NCBI GenBank assembly: GCA_944373145.1
Contig: CALWAL010000004.1
Location: forward strand, 82,982 to 146,981
DNA: 64,000 nucleotides
Reading direction: 5' to 3'
Origin: an uncultured Bacilli bacterium
GTDB taxonomy: Bacteria > Bacillota_I > Bacilli_A > RF39 > UBA660
This document shows, piece after piece, positions 24,047-33,677 of this stretch (its first letter is position 1; every line of letters starts with the position of its first letter). Below the pieces are notes generated by a model. That model was given only the letters and a program-made list of their open reading frames with translations. It was not told the DNA's origin and did not search any database. The position numbers were made by a program, and so were the translations under genes.

Positions 24047-25692
24047 ATTTTCTGATAACTATTGATACGTTTTAAAGCTTCTTCTTCATTAAAATAATAG
24101 CCAAGTGAACTTGAAATTAATAATAAACTATTATCTGATACAATTCTATTTGAAGTAAACATCGTTAAAAAGGCTAATACTTGATGAGGTGTTAAATTTT
24201 TACTTTTAGCAAATTCTTCTAACGAAATGTTGTTGCACACGGCTAAACGATATTCTCTAATTATTGCAATTATATCATTATCACTTGGATACATTGAAAC
24301 TAATCGATAAACACCAAAATCATCTGCTTCTAGAGCTTCATTAATTTCCGTTAATAATTTGTTTCTTAATTCCTCTTCAGAAAATAATTGAATAGGCTTT
24401 TTGGGAATATATGAAATTGTTTCTGTAAAAACAAAATCAGGAATTGTTTTTCCAACACAATCTGCATAATCAACTTCTTCATCTCCATCAAGAAAAATAA
24501 TTCTCTCATTTTCACTAGGTTTATAATATTTAATTTTATTAAGCACATAAAAGTCTTCTTGCCCGTTTTGCTCTTGATTTTTTAAAATATCATAATATTT
24601 ATAAAAGTCCTCAATTTTGCTTATCATCAATAAAGCATCGTGCGTTAGCTCAGAATCATCTAATAACAAAAACATCCTAAAAATACGTTCAAAATCATTG
24701 TCATCAAAAGAATAATATTCTCTTAAAGGAATATTTGCTTTAAGACTTTTCATATGTTCAATAAAATTAATAAAGCGCATTATTTCATTCTTTATGGCTT
24801 CGGGAAGGCAGTCTAATTGCCCTTTTTTTTCTTTTACTATAATACTAGCGCGCTCGCCTAAACGTTTAAGCAATAAATCATCTAAAACTCTTTTTTCTTC
24901 TTGATAAATATTTAAATAATTATTACCTCTAATTCTTAAAAAAGCATCCATTTCTCTAAAACAACTAATATCAAAATACACCTTACCATTTTTTAAAATA
25001 ATACTATTAAATATTTTATAAATACTATCTAAAATATCATAAAAATCGTCTTGAGCATTTTCTGTTTCACTTAAGAAAGTATCCATAATCAAAAAGGCTG
25101 CACGGTCTAAATCAAAAGTACCTTCTAGAAGAGTGCTTAAACCATATTTATCATACTTTTCAAAATTAACTACACGTTCTGTTAAACCGGGATAAATACT
25201 TTCTAAAATATTATATAAATCAACATTTTCTTTTAAAGTTCTGCGACCGATATCTTCATGCATTCCTTTATAACCATCAACCATTTGTTCAAAAGGATGA
25301 GAAAATGGGCCATGACCGATATCATGTATTAATAAAAAGGTTAAAAAAGCGATTTTGGTTTTATAATCAATATTATACCCCTTTTTTTCTAAAATATTTA
25401 ATAAATCAACACCTAAAGCATGAGCAAATATCATATGGTCCAAACGTGTATCCTCCATACGATAATTATCTTTCCAACTGTGTGCTGTTTGAATTTTACA
25501 ATTAGCTTTCTGCATTGGTTCGGTTTCTATAATTTCTAAAAATGGTAGTGGTAAAATAGCTTCTTTATAAGGAATTAACATAAAGCTGTGCGTAGGCATA
25601 ATCATTCCATAACTTCTATTGGCATCTTTGAATAAATCTTTATAAAATTGACTTAACTCTTTTCCTCTTGTTACAAATCGTTGATATTTCAT
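24040..25692 (-). CDS. HD-domain phosphohydrolase
   Basis: The N-terminal third has the HD metal site: RLDHMIFAHALG (His), FLLIHDIGHGPFSHPFEQM (His-Asp and further His) and a later Asp in TFDLDRAAF. This is the dGTPase/YwfO-like class of HD hydrolases acting on nucleotides. The C-terminal half is helical. 550 aa. The stop codon of the upstream nucleotidase gene is 2 nt away, so the two form an operon; both may clean up nucleotides. Confidence 0.87.
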   Translation of the reverse strand: MKYQRFVTRGKELSQFYKDLFKDANRSYGMIMPTHSFMLIPYKEAILPLPFLEIIETEPMQKANCKIQTAHSWKDNYRMEDTRLDHMIFAHALGVDLLNILEKKGYNIDYKTKIAFLTFLLIHDIGHGPFSHPFEQMVDGYKGMHEDIGRRTLKENVDLYNILESIYPGLTERVVNFEKYDKYGLSTLLEGTFDLDRAAFLIMDTFLSETENAQDDFYDILDSIYKIFNSIILKNGKVYFDISCFREMDAFLRIRGNNYLNIYQEEKRVLDDLLLKRLGERASIIVKEKKGQLDCLPEAIKNEIMRFINFIEHMKSLKANIPLREYYSFDDNDFERIFRMFLLLDDSELTHDALLMISKIEDFYKYYDILKNQEQNGQEDFYVLNKIKYYKPSENERIIFLDGDEEVDYADCVGKTIPDFVFTETISYIPKKPIQLFSEEELRNKLLTEINEALEADDFGVYRLVSMYPSDNDIIAIIREYRLAVCNNISLEEFAKSKNLTPHQVLAFLTMFTSNRIVSDNSLLLISSSLGYYFNEEEALKRINSYQKIK

Positions 25693-25694
25693 AT

Positions 25695-26456
25695 TTACCT
25701 CTTTATATATAATTTTGTTATTTGTTCGAATGAAGAATTACCTGTTAAAGCAACATCATAATAACCATTGAAAGAAGATACATCATGATTATCTGTATTA
25801 CAAAAACCAATTTTTAAAGTATCTAATCCCAAGCCCATGTAAGAATCTTCAATTTGATCGCCAAATAATAACCCAGTTCCTCGATTAGTTAATTCAGGAT
25901 AAGTTAAAATGCTTTTATTTAAAGAATGAATTAAAGGCTGTTTAAAACCTATAACTTTATCGTCATCATAAAGGAAAAAATTTGAATGCAAAGTAATATT
26001 ATCAAACCACAAATGTTCCTTTTTTAAGTATTGTTCAATGAAATCACCTAGACCAGCGCTTACAATAATAACGGGAACTTGCAATCTATACATTTCTTGC
26101 AAAAATGGTGCAGTATCGTGTCTTAATTTAATACCAGTATGGGTATTGATAATTTTTTGAATTGTTTTTTTATATAAATGGTATTTATTTAATAATTGTC
26201 CTACTTGTAGGTGCCAATCTTCCATGTGTTTGGCTTTTAATACGAATGGCATTTGGTGGTCTAATTCAATTGGACGATATTTTTCAAAAATATGTGTAGC
26301 CTCATAGCCATAATTTGAATTAAAATATGGTGTTGTTTCAAGCATACTCCAAGACGTAGCTGAGTCATGTTCAGTCAAAGTACGATCAAAGTCTGTTAAA
26401 ACAAACATTTCTTTCTGATTTAAACGAGTAAATCTTTTTGAAAGCAAATGAATCAT
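25695..26456 (-). CDS. HAD-family pyrimidine 5'-nucleotidase (UMPH-1-like)
   Basis: HAD motifs are in order: DFDRTLTEHDS (nucleophile and acid Asp, near residue 23), VIIVSAGLGDFIEQYL (Ser), a Lys in the KSILTYPELTNRG region, and LLFGDQIEDSYMGLGL (metal Asp). This layout resembles eukaryotic cytosolic 5'-nucleotidase III (UMPH-1), rare but known in Firmicutes. 253 aa. It is co-transcribed with the HD hydrolase downstream, and an 18-bp hairpin lies upstream at 26508-26550. Confidence 0.8.
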   Translation of the reverse strand: MIHLLSKRFTRLNQKEMFVLTDFDRTLTEHDSATSWSMLETTPYFNSNYGYEATHIFEKYRPIELDHQMPFVLKAKHMEDWHLQVGQLLNKYHLYKKTIQKIINTHTGIKLRHDTAPFLQEMYRLQVPVIIVSAGLGDFIEQYLKKEHLWFDNITLHSNFFLYDDDKVIGFKQPLIHSLNKSILTYPELTNRGTGLLFGDQIEDSYMGLGLDTLKIGFCNTDNHDVSSFNGYYDVALTGNSSFEQITKLYIKR

Positions 26457-26507
26457 GATATCACTCCTAGTAATTTTTTATTATACGTTCTTTTTATTAA
26501 ATTAGCA

Positions 26508-26550
26508 ATAAAATAACGCTAAAAAGAGTAATTTTTACGCGTTATTTTAT
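26508..26550. terminator. Long hairpin upstream of the nucleotidase gene
   Basis: ATAAAATAACGC (26508-26519) pairs with GCGTTATTTTAT (26539-26550), and an inner TAAAAA/TTTTTA extends the stem. It looks like a terminator for minus-strand transcripts arriving from the degraded region. Confidence 0.6.
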
Positions 26551-27120
26551 CAATTGACCAATTTTTAAATGGCAATTTATTATCACTATAATAATCATAA
26601 ATAGGAAAACTATAACTATTTTTACATTAATAATAACATCGTGCAATATATTTGAGTTTACCATTTTTATATATTGATGAATAAAAGGTTCGGCAAACAT
26701 ACCGTATGCCATGTTACTAAATTCATAATATAATTGGTCAGAAAATTTATTATAAACATAATTATCAGTCAAAAAATAGTTAATGGATAACAAATTACTT
26801 TAACTTTTGAAAGTAGCAAAATTGACTTTAGTACTGCTAATTAGTTTTGACCGATAAATTTTAATATCTTTCTTAGAATAAAACTAATACATCTTGGAAT
26901 AAACATTTTAAAAAAGTTACTAAAGCCTGAACCAAAATGGAAGTAAGCTTCTATATACTGTGCTAGGTATATCTCATTGGACGATTTCAATGATTAAATT
27001 CTATATTTCCAACCTCAGCACTACATCTAATATATCCGTAACTTATTATTTGGTCAAAAGTTTGCAAAGCTATTGCACCAAGTTCTAAAATAAAATAAAA
27101 AATACTCGTTAACATTCAAT
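26542..27120 (-). pseudogene. Degraded DNA, possibly remnant of a membrane-protein gene
   Basis: On the minus strand an 83-codon frame (26793-26542) ends in a hydrophobic helix, and its stop codon falls in the hairpin at 26508-26550, just as real genes do in this genome. Further upstream, short frames interrupted by stops read FHFGSGFSNFF and ELGAIALQTFDQIISYGY. There is no ribosome site or continuous frame. I read this as a decayed gene, but it could also be non-coding DNA. Confidence 0.35.
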
Positions 27121-27187
27121 TTCTTTAACATAAATATTTCTTATTTTTTGACACAATATTTTAAAATATTTATATATCTTGTCTAGT

Positions 27188-28120
27188 TTAAATATTTAAA
27201 ATGAATAATTCAAGACCTAAAATAGGTTCTATCTCACCTGTTTTAATTGCTATGTCTAAATCTGCTAAGCGTTCTAAATATTTTAAAAGAAGCTTATTAT
27301 TATATTTTAATCCAGATTGAATAGCCAATTTAACTGGATAAATGTGAACTCCCAAAGTGCTAGAAATGTCTTGTTGTGAATACCCAGAACGCATTAATTC
27401 AGTAGCTTGATACATAAGCCGAAACTTACTAGCTAATAAAGCGATAATTTTAATTGGCTCTTCACCTTGTTTAATCATTTCACGATAAATTTTCATAGCT
27501 AAATCTTTTTCTTTTTGAATAATATGATCAATAAATTTAAAAATGTCTGTATCAATGTTAATGCTTGTTAATTGAATAACATCTTCTTTACTAATTGTTT
27601 TTTCTTCAATGCAATATAATTTTAATTTATTTGCCTCTGTTTGAAGCAGTGCTAAATCACTACCAACTCTTTCGTGAAATAAATTAATAGTAAAATGATC
27701 AATTTTATATCCATCAAACATTTTCAAAATTTCATTTTGTATATTAGCACTTCCAACTTCTTTTAAAACACCTAATTCTTTAATAGCTTTAGTAATTTTT
27801 TTAGTATTATCAACTGACATATTATGATTTAAAAAAATTAAAATAGTTGTTGGATTATCTTTTTTTAAATAATTTAAAAGTTGGTTAATTTCCATGTCTG
27901 ATCCTTTACCACGATTAAAGAATGTGGCATTATCAACAATAATTCCTTTCTTATCACTAAAAAAAGGAAGTGTTTCACAGTCTTCCAAAATTTTTATTAA
28001 GGAATCAACTGTATAATCATAACGTACAATATTTAAACGTTCTAATTTATGCTTTGCTATAATTTTGTCTATTTCTTTTTCTAAAAGAAATGTTTCTAAT
28101 CCGTACAATAAATAATTCAT
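27188..28120 (-). CDS. holA: DNA polymerase III delta subunit (clamp loader)
   Basis: HolA opens the beta clamp in the clamp-loader complex. The N-terminal domain starts MNYLLYGLETFLLEKEI, followed by the divergent AAA region (KKGIIVDNATFF) and the C-terminal collar domain (KIIALLASKFRLMYQATEL, with LGVHIYPVKLAIQSGLKY and a final LEPxLGLE-like end). The start is set at 28120 because GGTGA lies just upstream; the frame continues 10 codons further. 310 aa. The stop is followed by AT-rich DNA with no clear terminator. Confidence 0.9.
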   Translation of the reverse strand: MNYLLYGLETFLLEKEIDKIIAKHKLERLNIVRYDYTVDSLIKILEDCETLPFFSDKKGIIVDNATFFNRGKGSDMEINQLLNYLKKDNPTTILIFLNHNMSVDNTKKITKAIKELGVLKEVGSANIQNEILKMFDGYKIDHFTINLFHERVGSDLALLQTEANKLKLYCIEEKTISKEDVIQLTSINIDTDIFKFIDHIIQKEKDLAMKIYREMIKQGEEPIKIIALLASKFRLMYQATELMRSGYSQQDISSTLGVHIYPVKLAIQSGLKYNNKLLLKYLERLADLDIAIKTGEIEPILGLELFILNI

Positions 28121-28240
28121 AACAGTCACCATATAAATTATATCATGCATTTTGATAATTAGTAAATTAACTCCACCAACTTTACTATCCTAATTAAAAA
28201 ATTTGGGTATTTTTATAATAAAAAAGACATTATTAATGAA

Positions 28241-28262
28241 ATGCACCCCATAGAGTAGACAT
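28241..28262. repeat. Solo sequence resembling an IS3-family terminal repeat
   Basis: ATGCACCCCATAGAGTAGACAT resembles in general form (TGCACCCC...GACA) the ends of IS3/IS150-group elements. No transposase or partner end is seen, so it could be an IS scar or chance. Confidence 0.2.
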
Positions 28263-28280
28263 TTAAGTAAAAAGACTTTT

Positions 28281-31223
28281 TTATTTAAGTTCTTCTAATT
28301 TAACACTAACTAATTTACTAACACCACTTTCTTGCATTGTAATACCATATAAAGTATCTGCATACTCCATTGTTTTCTTTTTATGTGTAATAACTAAAAA
28401 TTGAGTTTTATCTTGCATTTTTTTTAAATATTCTCCAAATGATTCAACATTTACCTCATCTAAAGCAGCTTCAACTTCATCTAAAATACAAAAAGGCATC
28501 GGTCTCGTTTTTAAAATGGCAAATAATAAACTTATAGCAGTAAATGTTTTTTCACCGCCACTCAATAAAGATATGCTTTTTAAGTTTTTACCTGGTGGTG
28601 AAGCAATTATTTCAATGCCGGTTTCCAAAATATTATCTGGATCAGTCATTTTTAAACTAGCTGTACCACCTTTAAATAATTCTTTAAAAGTCTTATCAAA
28701 ATTTTCGTTAATAACATCAAATGACTTTTTAAAATTAAATTCCATAACTTGATCCATCTCTTTGATGATATCTAACAATGTATTTTCGGCTTTAATTAGG
28801 TCTTGTTGTTGTTGCAATAAAAATTCGTACCTTCCACTTACACGTTCGTATTCCTCGGGCGCCTCATGATTAATTGGTCCTAATTCTTTAATTTGCCTTT
28901 TTAAAGAACTAACTTTGTTACGAGCCAATGAACTATCTATTTCTAAAGTATAATGTGTTTTCGCATATTCATATGTAATACTATAATTTTCACTTAACAA
29001 ATTAAGTAAGTTATCTAACTTCACATCACTTCGATTAACTTCAATTTCTAAAGTGTTTAATTCTTTTAACTTTTGACTATATAATGAATTATCTTTTTTT
29101 ACCGAATACTCATAAGACTCTAATTCATTAGTCACTAATTCTTTTTCATTGCTCAAAACCTCAATTTGATTCATCACTTTATTTTTGTCATCTAAAGCCT
29201 TATAATATTCTTTTAAAATATTATCTTCTTCATTACTTAAAGAATTATTGAGAACATTATTTGTACCACTAATATTAAATTTTACATCAGCTATTTTTTC
29301 TTCTATCTCTCTAATTCTCTTAGCTTTTTCTTTTAGTTCTTCTTCCAATGTTATTTTGTCTTTATTAATTAAATAAGCTTCGTCTTCTAAGGCTTTTAAA
29401 AGATTATCAAAATTGTTAATCTCATTTTCATAAGTAGCAACAGTATGCTCCAATTCTTTAGCGTCATTTAATAACTTTTGTAATTCAAATTTTTCAGTTA
29501 ATGGATTTTTTTGCTTATTCTCACCACCAGTTAAAGAACCACCAATGTGTAATAATTCACCTTCTAAAGTAACAATGCGATAACGATAATTTAACTTTTT
29601 ACTTAATTTATTGGCATTATCTAATGAATCCACAACTAATACATTTCCTAATTGATTGTTTATAATGTTTGCGTATTTTGGGTTATATTTAACAAGCAAT
29701 GAAGCAATATCAATAAATCCCTTTTCTTTTTTTAAATTTTTATAAACCTCATCATCAATTATCTTCCCTTTAATAATATTCAAAGGGAAAAAAGTAGCAC
29801 GGCCAAGCGCATTACTTTTTAAATAATTAATCGCTTCCTTAGCAACCTGTTCATTTTCCACAATAATATTATTGGAAGATGCCCCTAATGCAGTCCCAAT
29901 CGCTTTAACATATTCTTCGCTAATTTCTAAAATTTTCCCAATTGTGTTATGAATCCCAATTAATTTAGGATTACTTAAAATGCTTTTTACTGCATAAGGT
30001 AATAATGAATTATTTTCAATACTATCTTCCAAATTATTAATTTTAATTTTTAAACTTTCTTGATTTCGTAAAATTGTTGTTAATTTAGTTTCTAAATTAT
30101 ATCGATTATCTTTAGTACTTATTATATCTTGCTGTTTATTTTGCAATTTTACAGTTAATTGTTCAATATTTTTCAAAGCGCTATCTACTTCTAATTTATA
30201 AGAATTTAATTCATTTTGATAGCGTAATTCTGATTCTTTTAATTCTAAAATATTGTTATGAAGCTTAATATTATCAACCTCATATTTTTTACGTTCTAAA
30301 ATAATTTCCTTTTGACTATTAATTTTTTCAGCTTTAGCTGTAAGTTCTAACAATTCTTTTTGCAACTTTTGAATTTGAGAGTTTAAAGATTGCTGTTTTA
30401 ATTTATATTCTTCAATTTTAACTTCATATTTTGTGTTGTTAGTTGAAATGGAAGTAATTTCTTCATTCAACTCTTTTATTCTTTTTTTATTTAGTTGATA
30501 TTTTTCATTAATATTGGTAATATCATCGGTAACTAAAGCAACTTCTAAATTTTCTAAATTATTAGTTAATTCTCGGTATTCTAACGCTTTACGCTTTTGA
30601 TCTTTTAACGGTTCAATTTGTGATTCCAATTCTTTAATAATATCATTAACTCTTGACATGTTATTATGCGTTTTATCCAGTTTTCGTAAAGCTTCTTCTT
30701 TACGTTTTTTATATTTTAAAACACCAGCGGCTTCTTCAAAAATGATTCGTCTATCGGTTGGTTTATTACTCAAAATTTCATCAATTTTTCCTTGACCAAT
30801 AATATTAAAAGACTCTTTACCAATTCCACTGTCCATTAATAAGTCAGTAACGTCTTTTAATCTAACTTTTTCATTATTAATATAAAATTCATTAGTTCCA
30901 TCTTTATATAATCGCCTTTTAATTGCGATTTCTTCATAGGTAAGTGGTAAATAACCATCTTTATTATCAAACAATAAAGTAACTGAAGCAACACCCATCG
31001 CATTTCGGCTTTTACTACCAGCAAATATAACATCTGTCATATTTCCATCACCACGTAAGGATTTAACTGATTGTTCACCTAATACCCATCTAACTGCATC
31101 TACTACATTACTTTTACCCGACCCATTTGGACCGACCACCCCTGTAATATTATTTTCTAAATCAATTACTGTGTTATCAGCAAACGATTTAAAACCTTGT
31201 GCAATTATTTTTTTTAAATACAT
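28281..31223 (-). CDS. smc: Chromosome segregation protein SMC
   Basis: Condensin ATPase organising the chromosome with ScpA and ScpB. The N-terminal head has Walker A at residues 31-38 (GPNGSGKSN) and a Q-loop region (VLGEQSVKSLRG). The hinge is near 410-520 (AIGTALGASSNNIIVENE), flanked by two long coiled coils. The C-terminal head has the signature LLSGGEKTFTAI and Walker B FCILDEVEAALDEVN. ATG 31223 is preceded by GGTGAT. At about 980 aa it is roughly 200 residues shorter than usual; the loss is in the coiled coils. It has its own promoter. Confidence 0.95.
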   Translation of the reverse strand: MYLKKIIAQGFKSFADNTVIDLENNITGVVGPNGSGKSNVVDAVRWVLGEQSVKSLRGDGNMTDVIFAGSKSRNAMGVASVTLLFDNKDGYLPLTYEEIAIKRRLYKDGTNEFYINNEKVRLKDVTDLLMDSGIGKESFNIIGQGKIDEILSNKPTDRRIIFEEAAGVLKYKKRKEEALRKLDKTHNNMSRVNDIIKELESQIEPLKDQKRKALEYRELTNNLENLEVALVTDDITNINEKYQLNKKRIKELNEEITSISTNNTKYEVKIEEYKLKQQSLNSQIQKLQKELLELTAKAEKINSQKEIILERKKYEVDNIKLHNNILELKESELRYQNELNSYKLEVDSALKNIEQLTVKLQNKQQDIISTKDNRYNLETKLTTILRNQESLKIKINNLEDSIENNSLLPYAVKSILSNPKLIGIHNTIGKILEISEEYVKAIGTALGASSNNIIVENEQVAKEAINYLKSNALGRATFFPLNIIKGKIIDDEVYKNLKKEKGFIDIASLLVKYNPKYANIINNQLGNVLVVDSLDNANKLSKKLNYRYRIVTLEGELLHIGGSLTGGENKQKNPLTEKFELQKLLNDAKELEHTVATYENEINNFDNLLKALEDEAYLINKDKITLEEELKEKAKRIREIEEKIADVKFNISGTNNVLNNSLSNEEDNILKEYYKALDDKNKVMNQIEVLSNEKELVTNELESYEYSVKKDNSLYSQKLKELNTLEIEVNRSDVKLDNLLNLLSENYSITYEYAKTHYTLEIDSSLARNKVSSLKRQIKELGPINHEAPEEYERVSGRYEFLLQQQQDLIKAENTLLDIIKEMDQVMEFNFKKSFDVINENFDKTFKELFKGGTASLKMTDPDNILETGIEIIASPPGKNLKSISLLSGGEKTFTAISLLFAILKTRPMPFCILDEVEAALDEVNVESFGEYLKKMQDKTQFLVITHKKKTMEYADTLYGITMQESGVSKLVSVKLEELK

Positions 31224-31250
31224 CAATATCACCACTCTTCAGACTATTTT

Positions 31251-31279
31251 ATTATATCAAATTTAAGATTATAGTACAA
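31251..31279 (-). promoter_or_regulatory. Sigma-A type promoter of smc
   Basis: Minus strand TTGTAC (31274-31279), 17 nt, TATAAT (31251-31256). Confidence 0.65.
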
Positions 31280-31282
31280 TAA

Positions 31283-31299
31283 AAAGGCTTAACGCCTTT
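31283..31299 (-). terminator. Terminator of the glycosyltransferase-ApbE gene
   Basis: AAAGGC, loop GTTAA, GCCTTTTT on the minus strand. The stop codon overlaps the stem. Confidence 0.75.
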
Positions 31300-33364
31300 A
31301 ATCTAAATCGTAAAAATTAGTTGTAATTACTTTCTTTTTTATTAATTTTTCATTAACATATGCCCACATCGCTTTATAATCATGATATTCACTCATGAAT
31401 TTCTGCCCATCTTCAATTGGCATCAAAAATAATAAATAAGATAAAATCTCAGCTTCTGCACTAGTATCGGCAACTACAGTAGCCGATACCATATTTTCAG
31501 CGGGATATTTTGTTTTAGGATTAATTAAATTAGAATAATACTTACCTTCATATTCATAATACTCTTCATACATTCCAGCAGTAGCAACCGCTTCATTTCG
31601 TAAATTAATACTAGTCAAAAGCTCAACTTCATCGCCAATAAAAGGGCTTTCAACAGCAACTAAATAAGAACCGCTAGATTTATAATAGTCCCCTGTACAA
31701 ATTGTACCTCCAACATTAATTAAGTATTCGTTAATATTTTCTTCTTTTAAATACTCTACTACTTTATCAGTAGCATATCCTTTTTTAAAAATATCTAAAT
31801 CAATATTAGGATGATTATTCGCAATACGATTATTACCTAATAATTGAAGATCGTTGATATTGACACTAACATTAGCTAATTCTTCTTTAGTGGGAGTTCC
31901 TTTCTTATTATGGCGATATTTAGCCCAAAGATCCGTTAAATCACCAATATTAATATTAAATAATCCGTCGCTTTGATCATACCAAGTCAAACCATATTGT
32001 AACATCTCATATAAATCTGGATCAATTTCAATATATTTATTTTTTGATGTATTATTGTTTATTTCATATAAAGTGCCACCTTCCTCGCGGGAAGTTAATC
32101 GATCATATTTAGCATAAATATTTTCTATATCTTCGAAAGCACGTTCCGCTTTACTTTTAGAAGTCGTATACAAATCGATTTTTATTTCAGTATCCATATA
32201 TTCAATAGTATTACTATATTTTTTTAAAAGAAGATTTTTAAAATCAGTATCTTTTACTTGAAATAAAATAGCGATAACGGCAATAAAAGCAGCCAAAAAG
32301 ATACTATATGTTCTAAAAACCTGTTTTTTGTGAATATTATCTTCATTGTTTTTTTCGTCTATACGTTTCATTTTTAAAGTTTCTTCATAAACATTAACAA
32401 GTTCTTTACCTACCATTTTTAAATCTTTCTTTTGTGCTACTCGATACCCTGCTTGAGCTAAATTTGGCAACTCTCCTTCAATAATTTTAGGAATTAAATC
32501 TTCAAATTCATCAACATTTTTTCCTTTATAGACTACTTTTTTATCTTCATATTCTTCAAAAACAGGTATATCTCTAATAAGAGTAGGGATCTTTGATGTT
32601 AAAGCTTCTATAATAGGAATACCTTCTGTTTCTTCAAGTGTAGGAAATAAATATAAATTAGCTCCGCTTAATGCTGCCTTAATCATTGAAGATTCAACAT
32701 AACCAGCAAAATGTAAATTTGGCAATTTAGTAGTAACTGCTTTTTTTATTTTACGAGGAGAAGCCCATAGTGGACTATAACCAAACCAAATAAATTTGTA
32801 TTGAGGTAATCTTTTGGCTAATTCCACAAAATCTAAAATACCTTTACGCTCAATATATAATCCTATGCCTACAATTATTTTATCAGAATTAGTGTAGCCA
32901 TAAGTTTTTCTAAATTCCGCTCCAGCTTTCTCATTACGCTCAAAAAATTTAGTTTCAACACCATTACTAATAGCATGAATCGGACGATTCAAGTTATAAT
33001 TTTCTAATAAACGTTTAGAATATACCGTTGGGGTAATAATCTGATCACCTAGCCGATAACACTTACATAACCACTTTTTAAAAAGTGGTGAAACTAGATT
33101 GCTAAAGAGAAAAGAATTTCGAAAATCTTCTTCCGTTGAATGAGCGTGATAAACAATTTTTTTCCCTTTCTGACGTGCCTTTTTAGCAAATAAATAAGAT
33201 TTAGGTCCATAAAAATTAATGTGTAAAATATCAAAATCATCTTTTAGATTAGTTGTGTAATCGATTTTATTATCTTCTAATGCTTTCATCTGATGCTTAA
33301 TAGCTTTTCCTAACCCTGATTTGCTAATTGTTTTTAATCCTTCTGTATACAGTAATACTTTCAT
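31298..33364 (-). CDS. Fusion of a GT4 glycosyltransferase and an ApbE-type FMN transferase
   Basis: Residues 1 to about 345 form a GT-B, family 4 glycosyltransferase (GLYIERKGILDFVELAK, FPTLEETEGIPIIEAL), most like the processive diacylglycerol glucosyltransferases of Firmicutes and Mollicutes. A membrane helix follows at about 355-375 (YSIFLAAFIAVIAILF). Residues 385-688 are an ApbE domain (IDLDIFKKGYATDKVVEYL, YLINVGGTI, VVADTSAEAEILSYLLFL), which attaches FMN to Thr in secreted flavoproteins. The frame is uninterrupted and no internal ribosome site precedes the ApbE part. The layout puts the glycosyltransferase inside and ApbE outside. I know of no described protein with this architecture. 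Confidence 0.87.
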   Translation of the reverse strand: MKVLLYTEGLKTISKSGLGKAIKHQMKALEDNKIDYTTNLKDDFDILHINFYGPKSYLFAKKARQKGKKIVYHAHSTEEDFRNSFLFSNLVSPLFKKWLCKCYRLGDQIITPTVYSKRLLENYNLNRPIHAISNGVETKFFERNEKAGAEFRKTYGYTNSDKIIVGIGLYIERKGILDFVELAKRLPQYKFIWFGYSPLWASPRKIKKAVTTKLPNLHFAGYVESSMIKAALSGANLYLFPTLEETEGIPIIEALTSKIPTLIRDIPVFEEYEDKKVVYKGKNVDEFEDLIPKIIEGELPNLAQAGYRVAQKKDLKMVGKELVNVYEETLKMKRIDEKNNEDNIHKKQVFRTYSIFLAAFIAVIAILFQVKDTDFKNLLLKKYSNTIEYMDTEIKIDLYTTSKSKAERAFEDIENIYAKYDRLTSREEGGTLYEINNNTSKNKYIEIDPDLYEMLQYGLTWYDQSDGLFNINIGDLTDLWAKYRHNKKGTPTKEELANVSVNINDLQLLGNNRIANNHPNIDLDIFKKGYATDKVVEYLKEENINEYLINVGGTICTGDYYKSSGSYLVAVESPFIGDEVELLTSINLRNEAVATAGMYEEYYEYEGKYYSNLINPKTKYPAENMVSATVVADTSAEAEILSYLLFLMPIEDGQKFMSEYHDYKAMWAYVNEKLIKKKVITTNFYDLD

Positions 33365-33391
33365 AAAATCACCAATTTAATTATATCTTAT

Positions 33392-33616
33392 TTAATCAAT
33401 ATTGACAAGTATTACATCTTTTCCTATTTTCTCAATTCTATTCCATTTAATTTCAATAACTTTACCAGTAAAAAGAGTTTGAAAAAAGTGATTACTTTCA
33501 ACGACAATTTCTGAGGCTTTGCCATTTAAATCTATGTTGATATCAATAATGTTTCCGATTTTTTTCCCATCACTAATGTTTACAACATCTTTATCTTGCA
33601 AATCTGAAATTCGCAT
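33392..33616 (-). CDS. YlmC/YmxH family PRC-barrel protein
   Basis: A 74-aa PRC-barrel-like protein (MRISDLQDKDVVNISDGKKIG, then IDLNGKASEIVVES). Members of this family are common in spore-forming Firmicutes and often annotated as sporulation proteins, but their molecular role is not established. It lies 27 nt upstream of the glycosyltransferase-ApbE gene on the same strand, with GGTGG near its ATG. Confidence 0.85.
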   Translation of the reverse strand: MRISDLQDKDVVNISDGKKIGNIIDINIDLNGKASEIVVESNHFFQTLFTGKVIEIKWNRIEKIGKDVILVNID

Positions 33617-33657
33617 TATACCACCTGTATAAAGTATATTCTTTGTAATACTAAAAA

Positions 33658-33677
33658 AGACTATTTTTAGATAGTCT
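33658..33677 (-). terminator. Terminator of the secreted 181-aa protein gene
   Basis: AGACTAT, 6-nt loop containing the stop codon, ATAGTCT, then a T run on the minus strand. Confidence 0.75.

Noticed and set aside
28241..28262. Intact insertion sequence
   Set aside because: Only one end-like sequence is seen, with no transposase, second end or target duplication.
32340..32400. Separate apbE gene starting inside the fusion
   Set aside because: An in-frame ATG exists in the linker but no Shine-Dalgarno sequence precedes it and the membrane helix comes after it, so a single chain is more likely.
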